DNA of 64,000 nt. It comes from Collimonas antrihumi. Its GTDB lineage: Bacteria > Pseudomonadota > Gammaproteobacteria > Burkholderiales > Burkholderiaceae_D. Numbering within the stretch: the first letter of the stretch is position 1; each line of letters starts with the position of its first letter. Of the stretch, positions 1 to 7,974 are shown in pieces. The stretch covers positions 25,956-89,955 of the forward strand of contig NZ_JAGQED010000018.1 of the NCBI RefSeq assembly GCF_018304965.1, read 5' to 3'. The notes beneath the pieces were generated by a model. It saw nothing but the letters and a program-made list of their open reading frames with translations, was not told the DNA's origin and ran no database searches. The translations under genes were made by a program, and so were the position numbers.

Positions 1-1
1 G

Positions 2-679
2 TCGCATGCGCACGACGACATCACGGCGCTGAAGTCCGGCCTGTCCGGGCAAGTGAATGTCGGCGCGATCCTGTCGCCCGGCATGGTGCTGCTGCCGCCG
101 GCGATTGCACGGCTAAAGCAGCAGGCGCCGATGCTGCGGATCGGGGTCGAGGTGGAGAGCAGCAATATCTTGCTGGAGCGGCTTCAGCGCGGCTCGCTGG
201 ATTTCCTGGTGGCGCGCATCATGGATCAGGATGACAACCACAATCTCGACTATGAAGAGTTATCGGACGAACCGGTATGCGCAGTGGCGCGAGTCGATCA
301 TCCCTTGCGCCATGTCACCAACCTGCAGTTGAAGGATATCGCCGATGCCGGCTGGATCCTGCCGCCCAAGGGCAGCATCTTGCGCCATCGGGTCGACATG
401 ATGTTTCACAAGGACGGCCTGGCGCCGCCCGCCAACGTGGTCGACACCACCGCGATCCTGGTCATCAGCAGCCTGTTGCAGCAAACCGATTTCCTGCACG
501 TGATGCCGGCCGAGGTGGCGCGCTTTTATGCGCAGGTGAACGTACTGGCGATACTGCCGATCGAGTTGCCGTGCAAGATGGATGGCTTCGGCATCATCAC
601 CCGGCGTCTGCAGATACTTTCCCCGGGCGCGAAAATCCTGCAACAAACGATTCGTGACGTCGCGGCGCAAATCTACTAG
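2..679 (+). CDS. LysR-family transcriptional regulator, 5'-truncated by the window edge
   Basis: The reading frame is open from base 2 and ends at TAG 677-679. What remains is the linker and the whole effector-binding domain of a LysR regulator. The N-terminal helix-turn-helix lies outside the window. The segment beginning ALKSGLSGQVNVGAI and the run through FHKDGLAPPANVVDT are typical of the periplasmic-binding-protein-like fold of this family. A relation to GbpR-type sugar regulators is plausible, because a chvE/gguAB operon of the type GbpR controls in Agrobacterium lies 14 kb to the right. That link is inference. The next gene is a cytochrome on the same strand, 83 bp downstream. Confidence 0.88.
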   Translation, partial: SHAHDDITALKSGLSGQVNVGAILSPGMVLLPPAIARLKQQAPMLRIGVEVESSNILLERLQRGSLDFLVARIMDQDDNHNLDYEELSDEPVCAVARVDHPLRHVTNLQLKDIADAGWILPPKGSILRHRVDMMFHKDGLAPPANVVDTTAILVISSLLQQTDFLHVMPAEVARFYAQVNVLAILPIELPCKMDGFGIITRRLQILSPGAKILQQTIRDVAAQIY

Positions 680-762
680 AGTAGAGACGTTAGCCCCGAC
701 GGCGACGGCAAACATCATGATCCGGGGCGGTCAATAAAAAATCAGAAAAAAGGGGATGGTCG

Positions 763-1590
763 ATGTTAACCAAATTAGCAAAATACCGATTTCCGGCTTT
801 AATTGCAGCCGCCTTCTTTGTTTGTAATGCTGGCGCACAAACGTCCGTGACTGAGGTACGTGCGCCAGCGGAATCAAGCATTCCAGCCGGCCCCAGGGGA
901 GCCGCGATTCAGGAAGGCCGGAAACTGATGAACGAGACCCATCAGCGCCTGCCCAAAAATGTCGGGAACGGCCTCAATTGCACCAATTGTCATCTGGCTG
1001 GCGGCGCCACGGCGAACGCATCGCCGTGGGTCGGTATCTGGGGAGTTTTTCCGGAATACCGCGCGCGTAGCGGCAAGCTGATCTCCTTGCAGGAAAGGAT
1101 CAACGATTGCTTCGAGCGTTCGATGAATGGCAAGCCGCTGCCATATACGTCGACGGAAATGACGAATATCCTGGCTTACATGCAGTGGTTGTCGACCGGC
1201 GTGCCGACTGGCGTAAGCGTGGCGGGAAGAGGTTTCGGAGCGATCGACCAGAAACTCAAGGCGGATCCGAACCACGGCAAGCAGGTGTATGCAGACAAAT
1301 GCGCGAGCTGCCATGGTGCAGACGGAGCAGGCATGAAAAACGGCGAACACGGCTATACCTTCCCGCCGCTATGGGGAGCAGACTCCTTCAACGACGGCGC
1401 CGGCATGGCCCGCACCTACACGGCGGCGGCGTTCGTCAAACACAATATGCCGCTGGGCCAGGGTGGCACCTTGACGGACCAGGAGGCGGTGGATGTATCG
1501 GAATTCTTCACCCATCAGCCGCGACCGGTCTATCCCGGAAAATCACATGACTGGCCGCTGGGTGATAAGCCGAAAGATGCGCGCAGCTGA
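763..1590 (+). CDS. Periplasmic diheme cytochrome c, thiosulfate dehydrogenase (TsdA)-like
   Basis: The 275-residue protein starts with a Sec signal peptide (residues 1-25, cut likely after NAGA), so it should act in the periplasm. Two c-type heme sites are visible: CTNCH at 73-77 and CASCH at 180-184. A Met in HNMP (Met230) could be the distal ligand of heme 2. The segment INDCFERSMNG around Cys116 resembles the region of TsdA enzymes where a cysteine serves as or lies near the unusual ligand of heme 1. TsdA couples two thiosulfates to tetrathionate. An AAGGGG ribosome-binding site precedes the ATG. No other sulfur-oxidation genes are near, so a generic electron-transfer diheme cytochrome is the alternative. 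Confidence 0.8.
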   Translation: MLTKLAKYRFPALIAAAFFVCNAGAQTSVTEVRAPAESSIPAGPRGAAIQEGRKLMNETHQRLPKNVGNGLNCTNCHLAGGATANASPWVGIWGVFPEYRARSGKLISLQERINDCFERSMNGKPLPYTSTEMTNILAYMQWLSTGVPTGVSVAGRGFGAIDQKLKADPNHGKQVYADKCASCHGADGAGMKNGEHGYTFPPLWGADSFNDGAGMARTYTAAAFVKHNMPLGQGGTLTDQEAVDVSEFFTHQPRPVYPGKSHDWPLGDKPKDARS

Positions 1591-1591
1591 G

Positions 1592-1654
1592 CGCTCAAGC
1601 CCAACCTGCATCTACGATGAATTCCTGCGCGGTGCACATCGCGCTATCATCTCC
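1592..1654 (-). pseudogene. Orphan 3' stub of an SDR dehydrogenase gene (left flank of the T6SS island)
   Basis: On the - strand this stretch encodes DDSAMCTAQEFIVDAGWA followed by TGA (1597-1595). That is exactly the C-terminus of the intact SDR protein at 14208-14999. Over 60 bases (1592-1651 against 14205-14264), 53 match, and all six differences inside codons are synonymous; the seventh lies beyond the stop. Upstream of the two Asp codons the similarity ends abruptly. It is therefore the displaced end of a once functional homologue, not a chance match. The stub abuts the stop of the convergent cytochrome gene and marks the left edge of the island. Confidence 0.85.
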
Positions 1655-1853
1655 GTTCGACAAATCACGGATTTACCAAGCCGACGTGTCGGCTATCTTC
1701 AATGACTTAACAACAATGGTCGCCAAGAAATCCATGTTCTAAATTTTATTAAAAAAATAACTATACTTACCAAAAAAACCATACATGCGGCAGGGGAAGT
1801 TGACGTATTATTAATTTTAATAATTTGTCATCCTACCTGGAGTTGCCGCCACT
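1655..1853. other. AT-rich leader region of the T6SS island
   Basis: About 200 bases without a gene. The stretch from about 1735 to 1830 is very AT-rich, in contrast to the GC-rich flanks, and is the natural place for the promoter of the vgrG operon. It contains the 1801-1830 dyad described separately. GGAG at 1839-1842 is the likely vgrG ribosome-binding site, with a rather long spacer of 11 bases. Confidence 0.5.
1801..1830. promoter_or_regulatory. 30-bp dyad, candidate operator upstream of vgrG
   Basis: TGAC, then ATTATTAA-TT-TTAATAAT (1807-1824, perfect 8-bp arms), then GTCA at 1827-1830 form a nested symmetric element. It ends 23 bases before the vgrG start and overlaps the expected 5' leader or promoter. 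It could bind a dimeric or nucleoid-associated repressor. Function is inferred from symmetry and position only. Confidence 0.4.
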
Positions 1854-4415
1854 ATGTTTACTTCCCCACGAACACTGAGTGTAAAAAGCGCAGCCATCCC
1901 AAAAATAATGGGACAACCGGCGTTAGTCGCTGTGAGCATCAAGGGCACTGAGGCGCTCAATAATCTCTTCATTTATAAGATTCTGCTTAAAACCCCAGAT
2001 GATATGCTCAATTTCGGCCCGGCAGCCGATCATGATCTCGCCGCATTTGAACGGCAAGAACTGACGGTAGAAATACAGTTGGATGGCGCGGGCAGCTTTA
2101 TCCCGGGCATGCCCGGTAGCAGCGGTTCGGCGAACGTAGGCGCCGGCATCCGCGAAATTTCCGGGATCATTACGCGTGCCACAATGCTGCGGCAAGTCGG
2201 GCGCCATGCGTTTTATGAACTTACGCTGGAACCTTGGCTGAGACTAGCTGATGACAACGCCGATTGCCGGATTTTCCAAGACAAATCCGTTGTCGACATT
2301 CTGGATGAAGTGTTATCCAAATACACCTTCTCGGTCGACAAGCGTCTTTTTGACGACTACCCCAAGAGAGATTACGTTACCCAATATTCGGAATCGGATT
2401 TCACTTTCTTCAGCAGATTATGCCAGGACGCCGGCATAAATTATTGCTTCGAACATACAGACGGTAAGCATCGCCTAGTGCTATCAGACAGCAATTCATC
2501 GCATCGACCGTTTCACAGCGAGGCCTATCACGCACTTAACTACTTTGACGAAAAGCCGCGCATCGACCAGGAATACATCCATACATTCTCACCGTCGCAA
2601 CGCTTGACACCCGGCCGCTACACTACACGCGATTACGATTACACCCGGCCGAGAAGCACACTTGAAGTAACCGACAATGACCCGCGCGCGTCCGACCATA
2701 ATGCCGAGGTCTACGAATACCATACCGATGCACATTATGTGCAACCGAAAGCCGGCCCTCAGCAGGCAACAAATGATCCTTTGGACGAGGGCAGGAAAAA
2801 TGCCCGCATACGGATGGAACGTTTACGCAACGACGTTCAGCGCGCCAGCGGTTCTGGCCACTTGCGTGCCGTGGTGCCTGGTTGCACCTTCAAGCTGGGC
2901 CGTCATCCGTCGACTCAAGCCAACATTGAATATTTAATCGTCGCCACGCACTTCGAAATGGAGGAAGTCGGACAAGCGACCCAACCTCAGGATAGCGGTT
3001 CACAACAGTTCCGTGTCAATGTCGATTTTGAAGTGGTGCCGTTGCGTGGCGGACAATATCGCCCCGAACGGGTCACACCAAGACCGGCCATGCACATCCT
3101 CACCGCCATCGTCGTCGGGCCGGAGAATGAACCGCTCTGGACCGACAATCTAGGCCGGATCAAGGTGCAATTCCAATGGGATCGTCTGGGGCAAAGCGAT
3201 CAAAACAGCAGTTGCTGGGTGCGGGTTTCCAGTCCATGGGCGGGCAATCAACTGGGCGCCATCCACATTCCCCGCATCAACCAGGAAGTCTTGATCGATT
3301 TCATCAGCGGGAATCCGGATTTGCCGATCTGCACCGGGCGCGTACACAATACGCTCAATACGCCGCCCTGGTCGTTGCCCGGCCAAAGCGCACTATCCGG
3401 CTGGCGCTCACGCGAGCTCAGCAAAGACGGCGGCAACAGCGCCGGCGGCCGAAGCAATCATCTGATCCTGGACGACACTGAAGACAAGATACAAACACAA
3501 CTCAAGAGCGATCATCAGCACAGCCAGCTCAGTCTCGGCAATATCACCCGCATTGAAGACAACGCTGGTCGCAAAGATCCGCGGGGTGAAGGTTTTGAGT
3601 TGCGCACCGACGGCCATGGCGCGATACGCGCCAAGGATGGTTTGATCATCACTACCGAAGCGCGGAACAAGGCGCAAAGCCATATCAAGGACATTGATGA
3701 ACCGGTGCAGCGGCTGACGCAAGCACGTGAACAACAGGAAAGCCAGGCTGATCTCGCTCAGCAACATCAAGCGCAAGAAAACGGCGTCGATCAGAGTGAT
3801 GTCTGCAAGGCTATCAAGGCGCAGAACGATGCGATCAAAGGTAGCGGCGGTGATGCGAAAGCTGGGAATTTCCCGGAACTGACAGAACCACATCTGGTTC
3901 TTGCCAGTCCTGCCGGAATTGAAACCACGACGCCGAAATCGACCCATATCGCCAGCGGCGAGCATATTGCGTTGACCAGCGGCTGGCATCTATCGATGGC
4001 TGTGGGTAAATCGCTGTATGCCAGCATTGCCGATAAGTTGTCGGTATTTGTCCATAAACTTGGTATCAAACTGATTGCCGCCAGTGGCAAAGTGCAGATA
4101 CAGGCGCAGAACGACGACATGGAACTGATCGCCAAGAAGGTCATGGACATTATCAGCGCCACCGACTGGATCAATCTGAAAGCCAGGAAAGGGATTCGCC
4201 TGCAAGGCGGTCACAGCGAGTTTGTCATCGGTGGCGACGATGACGGGATCATCGGCCGCACGCCTGGCGTGTTCCACGTGTGGTCGGCAGATACGCAGAC
4301 GTTTGGACCGAAGAGCGTTCCTCTTGCCTTACCTACATTTCCACAGTCCGTATGCAAAGAGTGCATGAGCGCAGCCATGGCAGCGCGTTCGGTCGCTGGC
4401 TCCCCTACTCTTTGA
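1854..4415 (+). CDS. vgrG: T6SS spike protein VgrG
   Basis: An 853-residue VgrG, the trimeric tip of the T6SS tube. The N-terminal gp27/GpD-like part covers roughly residues 20-400, followed by the gp5-like OB-fold with the typical run around WVRVSSPWAGNQLGAIHIPR (about 455-475). Next come a T6SS-Vgr segment with NHLILDD, a Gln/Glu-rich linker (about 620-660) and a DUF2345 beta-helix region to about 800. The tail has CKECM and ends SPTL, as in many Burkholderiales VgrGs that carry cargo through DUF4123 adaptors. There is no enzymatic C-terminal extension. It is first in an operon-like run, with the adaptor 24 bp downstream. Confidence 0.96.
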   Translation: MFTSPRTLSVKSAAIPKIMGQPALVAVSIKGTEALNNLFIYKILLKTPDDMLNFGPAADHDLAAFERQELTVEIQLDGAGSFIPGMPGSSGSANVGAGIREISGIITRATMLRQVGRHAFYELTLEPWLRLADDNADCRIFQDKSVVDILDEVLSKYTFSVDKRLFDDYPKRDYVTQYSESDFTFFSRLCQDAGINYCFEHTDGKHRLVLSDSNSSHRPFHSEAYHALNYFDEKPRIDQEYIHTFSPSQRLTPGRYTTRDYDYTRPRSTLEVTDNDPRASDHNAEVYEYHTDAHYVQPKAGPQQATNDPLDEGRKNARIRMERLRNDVQRASGSGHLRAVVPGCTFKLGRHPSTQANIEYLIVATHFEMEEVGQATQPQDSGSQQFRVNVDFEVVPLRGGQYRPERVTPRPAMHILTAIVVGPENEPLWTDNLGRIKVQFQWDRLGQSDQNSSCWVRVSSPWAGNQLGAIHIPRINQEVLIDFISGNPDLPICTGRVHNTLNTPPWSLPGQSALSGWRSRELSKDGGNSAGGRSNHLILDDTEDKIQTQLKSDHQHSQLSLGNITRIEDNAGRKDPRGEGFELRTDGHGAIRAKDGLIITTEARNKAQSHIKDIDEPVQRLTQAREQQESQADLAQQHQAQENGVDQSDVCKAIKAQNDAIKGSGGDAKAGNFPELTEPHLVLASPAGIETTTPKSTHIASGEHIALTSGWHLSMAVGKSLYASIADKLSVFVHKLGIKLIAASGKVQIQAQNDDMELIAKKVMDIISATDWINLKARKGIRLQGGHSEFVIGGDDDGIIGRTPGVFHVWSADTQTFGPKSVPLALPTFPQSVCKECMSAAMAARSVAGSPTL

Positions 4416-4439
4416 CGACTTACCTGAAAGAATAACCCT

Positions 4440-5327
4440 ATGTATTTCGGCGTAGATCCACACCACCCTGAATTAAACAGCCTGATCCAGACAACTATCA
4501 GCGCGACCATTGAAAGGCACGGCAAGCTCCGCGTGTATGCGCTGGTCGACGGCGTCTTTGACGATAATCTAGGCCGCCAACTTTGGGCGCTCAGCAATCA
4601 AACCGATACCGGTGTCGTCTCGCTGTATGACAACACGGTGTTAAGCGGGTATGAAGAATGCGCACCGTTTCTGATGAATCTGTCGCCGGAGAATCTACCA
4701 AAGTTACTCAAGTTCAGTGTCGACAAACCGATGCTGAGCGTTCTGCAAAGCCCGTTGTCCCTCGGGGCGATGCAACAGCACTTTGCAGGTTTTTTACAGA
4801 TACGCACAACTTCCGATGGCGTGCGCATGCCGCTGCGGTTTGCCGATGTCATGTGCAGTCAGAATGCGCTAAAGATGTTCAATGATGCACAACACAGTGC
4901 GTTCTGTTCCGGCTTCACGGCATGGCATTTGATTAATCGCAAAGGCACGCTTACCAGCGTCGACGGCACTTGTCTGGACGCTGCTACCTATATCCGGCCC
5001 GCTGTCGGCGAAGGTAATGCCATCGATATCACCGACAGACAGTACGTTGACCTAATCAATGGTGGCGAGGCGGATTTCATCCTCTGCGATCTCGCCAAGA
5101 AAGCGTTCCCCGTGGTCGCGGAACGCACTCCTTCAGTCCTGTACAGCATGATCAGTGCGCTATTGAAACAGTTGACCGTGTACCGCATTAACAATGATGC
5201 GGAGAGATATGCGTTGGTTACACAAGCCATCATGCTTCCCGAACGGGAACAGGCATTGACCTTGTTGGAGGACGCGAAAAAATATGGCGTGGAGATCGCG
5301 TTGCAACGTGCTGCTTCAGCACAGTGA
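4440..5327 (+). CDS. DUF4123-domain T6SS effector adaptor/chaperone (Tap/TEC type)
   Basis: A 295-residue soluble protein. The N-terminal part (RVYALVDGVFD at about 31-41, then ALSNQTDTGVVSLYD, then ECAPFLMNL) is the DUF4123 pattern. DUF4123 proteins load effectors onto their cognate VgrG and are not secreted themselves. The position, directly after vgrG and before the lipoprotein/phospholipase pair, is the classical adaptor position, so the DUF2235 protein is the probable client. No strong ribosome-binding site is seen; translation may be coupled to vgrG. The C-terminal 130 residues are less conserved and probably recognise the client. Confidence 0.88.
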   Translation: MYFGVDPHHPELNSLIQTTISATIERHGKLRVYALVDGVFDDNLGRQLWALSNQTDTGVVSLYDNTVLSGYEECAPFLMNLSPENLPKLLKFSVDKPMLSVLQSPLSLGAMQQHFAGFLQIRTTSDGVRMPLRFADVMCSQNALKMFNDAQHSAFCSGFTAWHLINRKGTLTSVDGTCLDAATYIRPAVGEGNAIDITDRQYVDLINGGEADFILCDLAKKAFPVVAERTPSVLYSMISALLKQLTVYRINNDAERYALVTQAIMLPEREQALTLLEDAKKYGVEIALQRAASAQ

Positions 5328-5356
5328 TCGAAAAAATATTGAAACGAAGGAAATTC

Positions 5357-5845
5357 ATGCACATCAGATATTCACACTTACTCGCCGCGACGCTGGCACT
5401 CAGCGGCTGTACGACTACAACACAGAACACGGGGCCGGAAGCGATCTCCAAGCCATCCATGGTTGTCAATATTCCGATGACCCCCGTGTCTATCGGATGT
5501 TTGAGCCATGACGGCGCTCCTCCCATTACTTCATTTTACGTTCAAGAACCATTTAGCAAGCAAATGCTAGGGGGACTCAGTTGCGGCGGAAGTGGTGCTT
5601 TTGGCTACATGCTCCCCTTGACATGGCAACCCGGCATGAAAGTTAAGGTGCGCTGGAAACCGAATGCACGCGATTGGATAGAAAAAAACACCACGATTCG
5701 GCGCTATAACGAAGCCGGAGATATTTTTGTTCATTTTTTTGCAAACGATGAGGTACGTATAGTCTCAGCTGCCCGTTATGGTGCCCAAAATCCAAACCAT
5801 CCAATTCTTAAGAGTCTGACAATCGCCCCACCGGAGGAAGAGTAA
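5357..5845 (+). CDS. DUF3304-type lipoprotein, probable Tle immunity protein
   Basis: The start is placed at ATG 5357 because GAAGGAAA lies just upstream and a lipoprotein signal follows at once. An in-frame upstream start at 5324 would overlap the adaptor gene. Residues 1-17 are a signal peptide ending in LALSG, and Cys18 is the lipidated residue. The mature protein of about 145 residues matches DUF3304 features (GGLSCGGSG, then a tryptophan-rich WKPNARDW segment). In Burkholderiales such lipoproteins accompany DUF2235 phospholipase effectors and are thought to protect the periplasmic face. The stop abuts the next start (TAAATG), so the two are probably translationally coupled. The immunity role is inferred from context. 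Confidence 0.75.
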   Translation: MHIRYSHLLAATLALSGCTTTTQNTGPEAISKPSMVVNIPMTPVSIGCLSHDGAPPITSFYVQEPFSKQMLGGLSCGGSGAFGYMLPLTWQPGMKVKVRWKPNARDWIEKNTTIRRYNEAGDIFVHFFANDEVRIVSAARYGAQNPNHPILKSLTIAPPEEE

Positions 5846-7912
5846 ATGAGCGAACCGATTCTCTCCGCGCCACCGCGCATTTCAAGTTCCGCAACAGAAG
5901 AAATGACGCCAAAAACTGTCAACGTGGCTAGTCGCATTCTTAAAGACCAACAGCCCACCGTCAACGCTCCCCCTTGCCAAAAATTGATCAATATTGGTTT
6001 GTTTTTCGATGGCACCAATAACAACATGATTCGCGACATGCCGCAACAATGTCATACCAACGTCGTCAAAATGTTTAATGCACATAAAGATGTCAATGAA
6101 AAAGGAGCGCTACAAGAACCAGGGCACTACAAGTTTTATGTCCCCGGTCTCGGTACACGTTTTCCTGAAAACCTCGAGTGGCGCGAAACCACAGATGGGA
6201 AAGCCTTTGGTAAAGGTGGCCAGGCTAGAATTTTATTTGCGCTACTTGAAGTCTATAACGCGATTTACCGGGCATTTAGCGAAGATGCCTTTATGTTCAG
6301 CCGACAGGAAATTACCGCCAAAATCCAGCAATACGCTAAAGACATCGAAACCAACGACCCCTTGGGTGATCCAAAAACTCCGCGTCCAACTCGCCGAAGT
6401 TGGTTTGACGAACTCAGCAAAATACTCGACGAAAAATTAAGCAAGGCACGTCAAGACAGGCAGCAACCAGTTATTCCAAAAATTACACTGAACGTATTCG
6501 GCTTTTCTCGCGGCGCAGTCGAAGCCCGGGCTTTTTGTTACTGGTTTTCTGATGTTCTGAAAGACGGAAAACTTGCCAGCATGCGTGCCGAAATTAATTT
6601 CTTAGGCTTGTTCGACAGTGTGGCGTCAATTGGCCCAGCGAATTCCGCATCAGAAACGACACCGCTTTTCTTTGCTGACGGTCACTTTAGCTGGGCCAAG
6701 GAAATCCGAAAACCTTTACCTGGCTGTGTCAAAAAAACTGTGCACTACGTCGCGGCCCACGAACAACGTCGCAACTTTCCGCTCACCCGCGTCAAAGGTA
6801 ATGATGTCACCGAATATATGTATCCAGGCGTGCACAGCGATGTCGGCGGCGGTTACAGTCCGGGTGATCAGGGCCGGGGGATGACAATGGGCACAATGCT
6901 CTCGCAGATACCGCTGCTACATATGCATCGAGCAGCGACTACGGCTGGAGTACCCTTGCTGTCCCATGCACAAATGCCGTCGGATTTAACTGCCGATTAC
7001 GATCTTAGTTCCGATCTGAGCGAAGCCTGGAATTTCTACATGAAAGCTCTCGATTTCAAACCCGAAGCAGATTTCAAGATCGAACCGAACGGAACTGTAA
7101 TGGGAAGTTATCACGCCATGGTACGAGAGCATATGCGCCTGTTTTATAGTTTCCGACGCAGATATCTGAACGAGTACCAGAACATTCCTTCGTTTTCCAA
7201 AGCCAGCAAGCAGGACCAGGAAGACCTGAATAGTTACAACGAATTGTTAAAAGGCGACCTGGCGGTCTTGCGCGGGCGAGAAAAAAATGCAACGCGGTAC
7301 GTTAGTGGCATTTCTGATCGTCACATCACTCACGCCTCGAAAGAAGCCCAGTTCGCGAATGCCTGGCAACGGCTGCTCGCGGGTACCAGCGTCCCGCCGG
7401 GCAAGAACGAGATATGGGCATTGAAACAATTCGATCAAGCGACGGACTCGACCGAGCCGCACTATATGTCGCTATTGATCAATCAAGTGCACGACTCGCT
7501 GGCATCGTTTTATCTGGCCGGTTACTCGTCTGATGAAGACAAGGCAGAAAAGCTACTAACGCTGGCACGGAAATACAGTAAGCCGGGGCAAGCGCCTTCC
7601 GGGTCTTACGACAGGCAAGTGTGGGATGCGTATCAACAAGACCCGGTGGCCATGGATATCGTAAAACAACGGATTGATGCGTACAACGACGTCGACAAAA
7701 CTGGCGGCCTCCGCCTGGAAAAATTCCAGGCGCTGAATTCCGCCAATCAGCAGACACCTTTCACCCAAGAGGAACAAGCCGTGCTGGCTAAATGTTTTCC
7801 GCTACAAACCGACGCTGATACCGGGCAATTGCTCAATCCTTTCATGAGAACCCAAACCGGAACCCGACGCGAAGGCAGCGGATTTTTGCGGCAACGTGTT
7901 GTATTTGAATAA
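5846..7912 (+). CDS. DUF2235 alpha/beta-hydrolase, Tle1-like T6SS phospholipase effector
   Basis: A 688-residue protein with the DUF2235 fold: FFDGTNNN at 53-60, the nucleophile elbow GFSRG at 219-223 (Ser221), LFDSVAS with Asp257, and HSDVGGGY with His330. Together these give a Ser-Asp-His triad as in Tle1 phospholipases, which attack membrane phospholipids of target cells. There is no signal peptide or membrane segment, as expected for VgrG-delivered cargo. The C-terminal 300 residues have no recognised motif and may bind VgrG or the adaptor. A strong GGAGGAAGAG ribosome-binding site lies inside the end of the lipoprotein gene. The gene is AT-richer than chromosomal neighbours. Confidence 0.9.
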   Translation: MSEPILSAPPRISSSATEEMTPKTVNVASRILKDQQPTVNAPPCQKLINIGLFFDGTNNNMIRDMPQQCHTNVVKMFNAHKDVNEKGALQEPGHYKFYVPGLGTRFPENLEWRETTDGKAFGKGGQARILFALLEVYNAIYRAFSEDAFMFSRQEITAKIQQYAKDIETNDPLGDPKTPRPTRRSWFDELSKILDEKLSKARQDRQQPVIPKITLNVFGFSRGAVEARAFCYWFSDVLKDGKLASMRAEINFLGLFDSVASIGPANSASETTPLFFADGHFSWAKEIRKPLPGCVKKTVHYVAAHEQRRNFPLTRVKGNDVTEYMYPGVHSDVGGGYSPGDQGRGMTMGTMLSQIPLLHMHRAATTAGVPLLSHAQMPSDLTADYDLSSDLSEAWNFYMKALDFKPEADFKIEPNGTVMGSYHAMVREHMRLFYSFRRRYLNEYQNIPSFSKASKQDQEDLNSYNELLKGDLAVLRGREKNATRYVSGISDRHITHASKEAQFANAWQRLLAGTSVPPGKNEIWALKQFDQATDSTEPHYMSLLINQVHDSLASFYLAGYSSDEDKAEKLLTLARKYSKPGQAPSGSYDRQVWDAYQQDPVAMDIVKQRIDAYNDVDKTGGLRLEKFQALNSANQQTPFTQEEQAVLAKCFPLQTDADTGQLLNPFMRTQTGTRREGSGFLRQRVVFE

Positions 7913-7920
7913 TAGAACAC

Positions 7921-7940
7921 GCCTGAGCCTTGGCTCAGGC
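7921..7940 (+). terminator. Perfect GCCTGAGCC/GGCTCAGGC hairpin between effector and tssL
   Basis: GCCTGAGCC (7921-7929), a TT centre and GGCTCAGGC (7932-7940) form a 9-bp perfect inverted repeat eight bases after the effector stop. No T-tract follows, so it is not a textbook terminator. It could be a processing or stabilising stem that separates expression of effector and membrane-complex genes. A possible TTG start at 7930 would lie inside the stem, which argues for the ATG at 7975. Confidence 0.5.
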
Positions 7941-7974
7941 AATTCGCAGTGACAACCTTGAGCAGAAACCTTTG

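Noticed and set aside
1855..4415. Evolved VgrG with a toxin domain
   Set aside because: After the DUF2345 region only a short CKECM-containing tail remains; there is no room for a catalytic domain.
7930..7974. Longer tssL start at TTG 7930
   Set aside because: The codon lies at the centre of a perfect hairpin and adds 15 unconserved residues; ATG 7975 was preferred.
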